This document shows, one piece after another, positions 57,375 through 64,000 of a stretch of DNA of 64,000 bases. Numbering within the stretch: position 1 is the first letter of the stretch; the number at the start of each line of letters is the position of its first letter. The DNA is from Coprinellus micaceus. Lineage: Eukaryota; Basidiomycota; Agaricomycetes; Agaricales; Psathyrellaceae. The notes under the pieces are model-generated. The model did not search any database. It saw only the letters and a program-made list of their open reading frames with translations, and had not been told where the DNA came from. The position numbers and the translations under genes are program-made. Location of the stretch: positions 3,038,001-3,102,000 of the forward strand of contig OX596336.1 in the NCBI GenBank assembly GCA_951394405.1, read 5' to 3'.

Positions 57375-60300
57375 ATGCCCGTCCCTCTGCGGACGCCGAT
57401 CAGCAAGGCAGAGGCGAAATACAATGTTATCACAGAATGTCAGTCTCTGCTCCCATATGTCGCGGCCGTCCTGACCGGTTCATCCAGTCCCCAAGCTTGG
57501 TCTCCACGAAGCCGCTGCGTCTGGCAACCTTGGGCTCGTCGAGTATGCCCTTGACCACGGCCAACCCGTCAACTCCGTTCTTGACGGTGTCCTCCCTCTC
57601 CATGCTGCCTGTGCCGGCGGTCACATCCAGGTCGTCAGGGTCTTGATCGAGCACGGTGCTGATGTCAATGCCCCTCGGTATGTCGCTCATCAGGATCGAC
57701 GGGGGTGCATGTGCTCACTGCCCTCTATTGCATGCTCAGATTGCCTCGGCGCTACTTCAACGACAAGAACCGCGACGCATCAGCCCCCATCGTTGGAACC
57801 TCGCTCTCAACCCCGCTCCACTTCGCCGCTGCCAATGGCAACACCGAAGTCGTTACCTTACTCCTCCACCATGGCGCCCAGGCTGAACGGGCGGACAAAT
57901 ACGGTGTCACCCCAGAAAAGCTCGCTCACGACAACAACTGGATTGAATGTGCCCAGGTTCTGCGGGAATGGGTGATTAACAAGGATCGGGACCTGAGGGA
58001 AAGGGAGGAGATGCTGAGCAGGGATGGCGCTGGTGCGGCCTCAGCTTCATCATCCAACGTAAACCAGGTCTTTTCCATGGAATCCGAGCCCCCTTCCACC
58101 CGGCGAAGGCTGCATGTCAAGCATTCAATTGACACGGCACTCAACATTCTCAAGTCTTCCCACCCGGAGCATTGTTCACGACCCAATCATCCCGCGCAGT
58201 CCACATCTCCCCCGTCGTCCCCCTTCAAACCGTTTGGAGACTATTCATTCGATCCTGACGCAAATGGAAACTCTAGCCCAGTGGACCAGCAAACGCGCCG
58301 ACCATCCCTCCCACATATCTCTCCATCGACGCCAACTGAATTATCACGTCGGAAGGCAACAGCACCGCTCCCATCCCCCATGCAACGTCGCCCTCGATCA
58401 GCAGGCACTGGAGCCGATCGTTCACGAGAACCCGAAAATGTACACCTGCCGTTCGGAAGAGGTGGGCAAGGTCGTAAACTTGCCAGCAAGATATCCCTTT
58501 TGTTCAAGAAAGGTGCGGATTCGCCTTCAGAACACCAGAACGACGCACACTCCGCTCCGATAACAAACTCTCCCACACCCGCGTCCGCTTCAACGAGCAC
58601 GCTTCCATTAGCGTCCACTCCATCGTCAAGAGGTAGGCCCAGCGCCCTAAACGCAGGCAGTTCCGATCAATCCCCGACGCGAAGACGAAACCATGCCTCT
58701 AGCGATGCATCGAGTAGGAGCTATAAGATAACACCGCAGCCCATGCAGCTCCAGCCTCCATCAGCTTCTTTCCTTGACTTGGACAACAGTGCTCCGCCCT
58801 CACCGGCTATGCGTCCACCATTACCGTCTGCTGTGGACCTGCATAACGCCCTAGCCCAACATGGCCGTGATCGCTCGAGGTCTAATGCTACGAACATTAG
58901 CACAGTCTCTGGATCCGACTACAGCTCCGGCGAAATATCGCCTCCACTATACGGGTCGTTCCCTCGACCATCACTCCTTCTCGCTCAAGGAGTTCGAAAT
59001 CGCTCAGACTCTGCTTCGAGTCGTCTGGTGGAAGGAGAGATGACCCATTTCAACGATTCGACAGATCAGTTAAGCGCCATCGATGATGGTAAGGGTACTG
59101 TACGGCCGGGAATTCTGCGAGGCCACCATCGGACGGGTTCCTCGGGTCAGGCTTCCACTCCCGTTAGAGCGTTAAGATTCGACTCCACATCCAGCGGGGA
59201 CCGTACCCGTCGAGACCAGAGCCTCACGGGTAGCCCAGCGAGCATACATCTCCGCCTCCACCCAACAGCCAGCTCGAGTTCGCTGCGCAACCGGGTCGAC
59301 ATCGCTACTTCCACCGACACATCTCGCGACCTCTCACCTCCTCCCAGTACCAGAAGATACGCCCGCCATCTAGATGAAGAAGACGAGGAACAAGATTACG
59401 GTCAACAACTTCCCGCTTCTCGGTTGGCTCCTGTGATAGACGAGGATGGCGAGGAGCTCCATCCACCGTCGGCGTTATTTTCGCGGGATAGAGGGACGTC
59501 TTTTGGAAGCTCGTCCGACGCGTCGCTTTCACCGGTACTTCTCCAACAGGGTGGATGCACCGATGCGAGGCAGCCCTCGAGGTCATACATCTCATCCAGC
59601 GTCTCTACTTCATCCCAGTCCATGGAATCAAAGCCCACAACCCACTCCGACGACAAGCTGGCTGTCCCTGACCCTGGTCGGGGGCGAGGCGACTCCCTCA
59701 GCAGTACCAGCACGGCCGATAGCGGGACTGGTTCCCAATTCGGCACTACCAGCTCGAGTAATGGAAGCGGTAGCGGAACAAGCGTGACCGTCCTTACGCC
59801 TGCAGCCGACAGTATACCCTTGCCTAGCGCCAGTCAAGTGCTGGAAGGACACAAAGGGCTCCACGAGACGATTGCAGAAAGGGACACGAGAAAGCCGAAC
59901 GGTCTCCTAGACATCCCTTCGCCCCCACAACTCCGGACCCAGACTTCCTCCAGCCAGTCCACTTTGAACGAGCGCCGAGCCCACTCCCCGTTGGATATCG
60001 AGATCGCACACATTTCGTCGCATGCACAGGCCGAGGCGTTGGTAGAAAAGACTCGTCAAGATATCCTTGAGCTGGCAAGTTCGCAGGACCCGAAAGCCGG
60101 ACCAACTCCACTTAGCGCGAGGCTGGCTGCCTTGGGTGAGAGCTTGGCGTTGGAGAGGAAGTTGAGGGAGCAGGAGAAACTCTTGGTCGGTAGTAACGAG
60201 AGCCTGCAAGTTCCCAAGCCCTCGCCACTCGGACAGAGCTTCGACAACCTCACTCCCATTGACCGCCGCCATGGTGTGGAGAGGCAACACAGTTTAGAGA

Positions 60301-60944
60301 CTAAGGCGAGGCCGAAGACAAGAGTGAAAGCAAAGGACCCTAGAAGGCCCTCCACTGCTGACGGTCGTAAGTGTTGATTCTTCTGCTCCGCTGGGATGTT
60401 CATTGATCCAAGCCTAGTAGTCTCTACCCGAAACCTCTCAGGTTCTTCGTTCTTCCCAGGGGAGCACTCCAGACATCAAACGTCTCTTTCCGTATCTCCC
60501 CCCAACATTGCTCAAACATCGACATCATTTGATAGACGAGATTTCTTTTCTGCACCTAACCAAAGGTCTGCTATCAACCCCAGCCCCGTACCAAACCAGC
60601 CATCCTACGAGCCGGCTACCGCTCCTCCAGTTCTCAAGACCCGCATTCAAAAGCAGCTGGACGTCGACGGCGACTCCTTGAGTCGCGTTAGCTCTGCGGA
60701 ATGCGCGGATACCGAGACGGAGTCCACTGGCCCTGGGCTGGCTCCGAGGCTTCCTGCCACCCCGGCTAGCGCCCGCAAGAAAGACACAATCCGCAGTTCG
60801 TCTAGCGCGAAGAAGCTAACCAGGATGGGATTCTCGGCTACCGACAATACCTTGGCGAGGTCGACACAGCAGCAACAGCAACCAAACACGAAACTATTCG
60901 GAGGATTCAAGTCTATTATGCAGACGCTTAAAGGTAAATCCTAG
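57375..60944 (+). CDS. Large ankyrin-repeat protein with disordered Ser-rich tail
   Basis: The ATG at 57375 starts MPVPLRTPISKAEAKYNVIT. A 50-base intron precedes the repeats. Ankyrin units are KLGLHEAAASGNLGLVEYAL, VLPLHAACAGGHIQVVRVLI with EHGADVNAP, and TPLHFAAANGNTEVVTLLLH with HGAQAERADKYGVTPEKLA. From about residue 150 onward the protein is mostly disordered, rich in Ser, Pro, Thr and Arg, with a short helical segment LSARLAALGESLALERKLRE near the end of the large exon (to about 60374). The last exon (from about 60460) ends with GGFKSIMQTLKGKS, an amphipathic basic tail that might bind membranes. It is a scaffold or adaptor by architecture, and no enzymatic domain is seen. I know no characterised orthologue. 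Confidence 0.82.
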
Positions 60945-61977
60945 GCGCCCCGCTACTCCCTTTTTCCTATGGATTCATCGTTCTCTTACATCCGTTCCTT
61001 TTATTACTCTTCGGATCGCATTCATCATATTCCCACTTTCCCCCATTCTCTATGTGTATTATTGACCCCCCTCTGCCTTGTCTTCCATGCATGCACCGTT
61101 TGTATTTAGTCTTGCTTCTGGGCGCGAACCCGGTCTTCGCCTTCTTTCGTTTCTCACTGCCGCCACTGCACTTATGTCTTGTTTGTCCGTCCATTCTTAT
61201 TGCGCTATCTTCTTCCTTATTGGCACTCGGGCTGTTGTTTATTTCCCTGTTGTTATCTGCATCTGTACCGATTGTGAAACATGTACACCTTCTCCCTCCT
61301 CAACTCTTGTACCAGTTCTGTATTTTCTATAGGCAGCATTGGCATCAGGCTATTCTGTGGCCTCGGGTTTCTGCAACGACCGGGTACATATTGAGACCCT
61401 TATAAGTCGGTGCTGGTCGGACGGGGGCACCGCACCAACGGATATGCCATACTCTTCGAGAGTAAGGACCGCGATCTGGTGCCTCCGAAACACCCCTCGC
61501 TGTACACACTTCTTTCTAAACTCCCCCGATCTCGCGCCCCCCTTCGGTAAATATGTATTTGATATACTAGACATATTTCCAGGATTCCCTAAGGCCTCCG
61601 ACACTTAAATCTGTGACTGTATGTACTTATCAGATAGATGGATGGACCTGAACCTGAACCGCTTGATCGACCTAAGGTCGATCACCCTTGAGAAACCCTA
61701 CGTCGGCCGGACGAGGCCAAAGATGCGTCTAACGCTTCGACCCAGCAAATCTGGTGTGATGTTCCGCAGGGCGACATTGTCGTCTCGTGTGGATAGCGGC
61801 CGCTTCCTTCTTATTGGGACCATGTGCCGTGAGTACTACCTACCTACTACCCTCGTCGTCCGAGTCACGATCGGGGATGAGCATCCAGGCACCCCTTGAC
61901 CCCTTTTGCATCCGGGTCACCAAAATGTCTAAGGAATGAAAGGATTAACTGACAGGGGCGGGCCCCTCGTATTATTA

Positions 61978-62230
61978 TTAGGAATTTGAACAGGGGGCAG
62001 AAGGTAGGAGGGGAATATCCAAAAGCTCCAGAAGTTCTAGGTGTGGGAGAAACGGGGGGTGTGCTTTGCGAGGACCATGGTCGCTAGTGGATGCGCTCGA
62101 CTCTTGCACGCCGTTGAAGAGACTTCCGACGTTGACGTTAACATTGTCGAGCGTCAATGTCGTGAGCGAGTCAGCATTGAAGAATTTCGGACAACTCAGC
62201 GACTGGTAGAATGATATCTCGTTGGTGGGG
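61978..62230 (-). pseudogene. Leucine-rich (F-box/LRR-like) C-terminal relic
   Basis: On the minus strand, NEISFYQSLSCPKFFNADSL then TLTLDNVNVNVGSLFNGVQE, and finally PPFLPHLELLELLDIPLLPS before a stop at 61978, read like the last leucine-rich repeats of an Agaricomycete F-box protein. Upstream, LDVQAVDIDVFLQPETGELF lies in another frame, and further upstream frames are broken by stops. It looks like a decayed gene, although a multi-exon intact gene cannot be excluded. Confidence 0.3.
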
Positions 62231-63019
62231 GTCGCGACGTGCTTGGGGCGTTCGATCCCTTGCGGGTAATGAAGCCATAAAGCGATGAAAAGAGTTCTCC
62301 GGTTTCAGGTTGCAGGAAAACGTCAATATCGACGGCCTGCACGTCCAATTCGCGAATGGAGGGAGCAACGATAGGCGTCCAGTCTCGGCAGAGATACGCT
62401 ACCTTCGATTCGCTGTAGCAGCGGTTTATTGCCTTCGCCTTAGCCCTTCGTGTTGATCACTAGAGATGTTGGTCCACAGTCACGGCGTTGTGATGTGTCG
62501 TAGTCTCGGTTTTCCCATCCTCTCCCGATTGAGCGCGACCGTCCCTCCGCATCCTACACACAAGCCCGAATCTCGCGATCTGCTCTTCGGATGGGTGGGG
62601 GGAGATTGCTCCGAGACCCTCCTGGGCCATACGCATTCCGGTATTGCTTGAGTTTCTTTCATCACTTGAAGTTGAGCTGGCAAGAACCCGGATGGGGTTG
62701 TTGAAGGCAATAACTTCCCCAGGTCTGGTGGCGAGTTTCAGGCGAATATTTGGGTCAAGTCCACGGTGAGACGGTGGGCTACCGTTCTGTAGAAAGGGGA
62801 GGTGTTGTTGCTGGTCGTGATGGTCGTGATGTCCCGAGAATGAGGGTCCCTTGTAGGTCAGGGAAACGCTCGAAACGTTAGGCGCCCAATATGGTGACAG
62901 AAGCCCCTAAACTTGAAAGAAGAGTAGAGGGCTCCCCATTTTCCTTCCACCTTTCTCGTATAAGGGTTACATGCGTGGGTGTAATCAGTATACTTGGTAG
63001 CCTGTGCCAACTAGGATCC

Positions 63020-63224
63020 ATGGGAGCACCAGGTTCGTCTTTTTTCATTTGCAATTTGATGTGCAGTCGCGGCTCTTGTCGCTGTCTACTGGGTTTTCCT
63101 CGAAGTCCTCGCTGTCAAAACGCTCTACCTCCCTTCCCTAGCCCCCACCATCAAAGGCCTCAAGGGAATCGCTGGGAAGATGCTTCCGGCTACGGCGGAA
63201 ATGGAACTTGGCGTTTGTAGCTAG
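63020..63224 (+). CDS. Possible small membrane protein
   Basis: ATG GGA GCA CCA G at 63020, joined over a very short intron (34 bases, ending GCAG), gives MGAPVAALVAVYWVFLEVLA, then VKTLYLPSLAPTIKGLKGIA and a stop at 63222-63224. The product of about 60 residues would have one membrane helix and a basic tail. The intron is shorter than the usual minimum, so an upstream exon with a donor near 63000 is equally possible. I do not recognise the family. Confidence 0.25.
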
Positions 63225-63485
63225 CTACCTTCCTGAGATTCCGTGCCCAGAAAGGACTTGAGAGGGCTTAGAACTTTGCGTTTATCATGCGTGCTCCTGT
63301 GTGTAGCTCGTGTAGGCGACGACTGAATGATTGTCCATATTGTTCAGTTTTCAGGCGTTATCCAACTACCATTGAACAGGGCAGCCCGGAGTCTTGTCGT
63401 TGATGCGCCGATTCGTACAACCTTTCGATGCCAAGCGCACATCGGTGCTGGTCTTCCGCTGGCATCGATGTCATGCAAATAGTAC

Positions 63486-64000
63486 TCATTTGCGTTTCCT
63501 CTCGTTGGCTTTTTTCTTGCTATGGGTAGGCACAGGTCTCAACCGCTTGAGCCCTCCCAAGTCGAGAGCCTCGTTCGCCACATAGGATATAAGTCTCCAG
63601 CGGTCGGACCCCAGCTGCACACCCCCATACCAACGCGAAACCACCACGACCGTATTCTCGCACCCCGCCAGCTCCAAAAGCCGCCCCAATCTGTCCCCAC
63701 TCCCACTCTCACCACCATCGTTCTGCCTTAAAACCGGCTGAGAAGCAAGCGGGTCAGAAGTGCGGTAAGCATACATGCAATGCGTGGCACGTTTGAGAGC
63801 TGGGAGTGATGTGAGATAAGCGAGGAAAGAAGGGAAGGAGGTCGCGTTTGGGAGTGTGGAGGCATGTGCCAGGAAGATGGACTTCCTGTCAGAGATCCGG
63901 CTCGAAGCGTAGATAGGATGAGGCCATTCAGATGCAGTTGCGGTGCCTACGCAATAGATAGAAGTTCGAAGCCTGGATTTGGGTAGGGAGTAATTCACAA
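63486..64000 (-). CDS. IMPACT/UPF0029-family protein, 5' end cut by the window edge
   Basis: The frame enters from the right edge and has no ATG before it; only a GTG occurs near 63998. Thus the N-terminus or first exon lies outside. Conserved Impact-domain parts are ISDRKSIFLAHASTLPNATS, LPALKRATHCMYAYRT, and VVVSRWYGGVQLGSDRWRLI with SYVANEALDLGG. The C-terminus is basic (KKKANERKRK), with a stop at 63486. Family members include yeast Yih1, which competes with Gcn2 for Gcn1, and bacterial YigZ. No RWD domain is visible in this part. The long Asn/Gly/Ser segment between the two halves is a lineage-specific loop. Role in Gcn2 control is an inference from family. Confidence 0.85.
   Translation of the reverse strand, partial: VNYSLPKSRLRTSIYCVGTATASEWPHPIYASSRISDRKSIFLAHASTLPNATSFPSFLAYLTSLPALKRATHCMYAYRTSDPLASQPVLRQNDGGESGSGDRLGRLLELAGCENTVVVVSRWYGGVQLGSDRWRLISYVANEALDLGGLKRLRPVPTHSKKKANERKRK

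Larger units (their letters stand above)
60945..63485. other. 2.5 kb of relics and unsupported frames
   Basis: A hydrophobic plus-strand frame at 61052-61405 just after the ankyrin gene is likely 3' untranslated sequence. An LRR-like relic (-) and a small membrane-protein-like ORF (+) are listed separately. Nothing else is recognised. Confidence 0.45.

Noticed and set aside
61052..61405. Hydrophobic 117-codon plus-strand frame after the ankyrin gene
   Set aside because: It is rich in Leu, Cys and Pro from a pyrimidine-rich tract, immediately follows a stop codon, and shows no domain. It is probably 3' untranslated sequence.
11..64000. A secondary-metabolite or defence gene cluster
   Set aside because: No polyketide, peptide or terpene synthase, P450 set or known defence nuclease was seen. 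The genes are unrelated housekeeping, signalling and transport functions.

Overview
This window is nuclear DNA of a filamentous basidiomycete, most likely an Agaricomycete. The genes are split by many short GT-AG introns of about 50-60 bases. Several families are typical of that class: two DUF6533 membrane proteins, a cAMP-receptor-like GPCR, two members of the expanded atypical G-alpha family and a Zn2Cys6 factor. A Ceratobasidiaceae-like fungus is my guess from general resemblance only; no taxonomic marker is present. I found no rRNA, tRNA, CRISPR array, viral gene or intact transposon. Most exon boundaries were read by eye from splice signals and family alignment, so gene limits are firmer than internal exon ends.

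Layout. 0.9-5.3 kb: a DUF6533 protein followed by a GPCR (+). 5.4-9.0 kb: a DUF218 protein and a mitochondrial HAD-like hydrolase (-), the latter divergent from an intronless O-fucosyltransferase-like gene (9.2-10.8 kb). 11.2-15.8 kb: VTS1/Smaug and a first G-alpha, then a small repeat cluster. 16.2-24.9 kb (-): M19 dipeptidase, fumarate reductase fused to cytochrome b5, M28 aminopeptidase, an unidentified ORF broken at an 18-base G run, and nicotinamide riboside kinase. 25.1-34.0 kb (+): a LEA-like mitochondrial protein, a second G-alpha, a candidate PAXX-like end-joining factor and a bacterial-type mannose-1-phosphate guanylyltransferase. 34.7-45.4 kb: amino-acid permease, a coiled-coil protein with SRA repeats, SPP2-like G-patch splicing factor (-), a second DUF6533 protein and ISA2. 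48.2-51.3 kb (-): RHO2-like GTPase and HOP2. 52.5-60.9 kb (+): LEU5-like carrier, Zn2Cys6 factor and a large ankyrin protein. The right edge holds gene relics and a truncated IMPACT-family gene (-).

Themes. Signalling is well represented (GPCR, two G-alpha, Rho2, DUF6533). Two genes touch sugar-nucleotide metabolism (GDP-mannose synthesis and a fucosyltransferase-like enzyme) but lie 22 kb apart. Two genes concern DNA breaks (PAXX-like candidate, HOP2). This is ordinary eukaryotic gene order, not an operon or an obvious metabolite cluster. The best leads are the PAXX-like protein, the bacterial-type guanylyltransferase, the divergent G-alpha pair and the repeat cluster at 15.9-16.1 kb.
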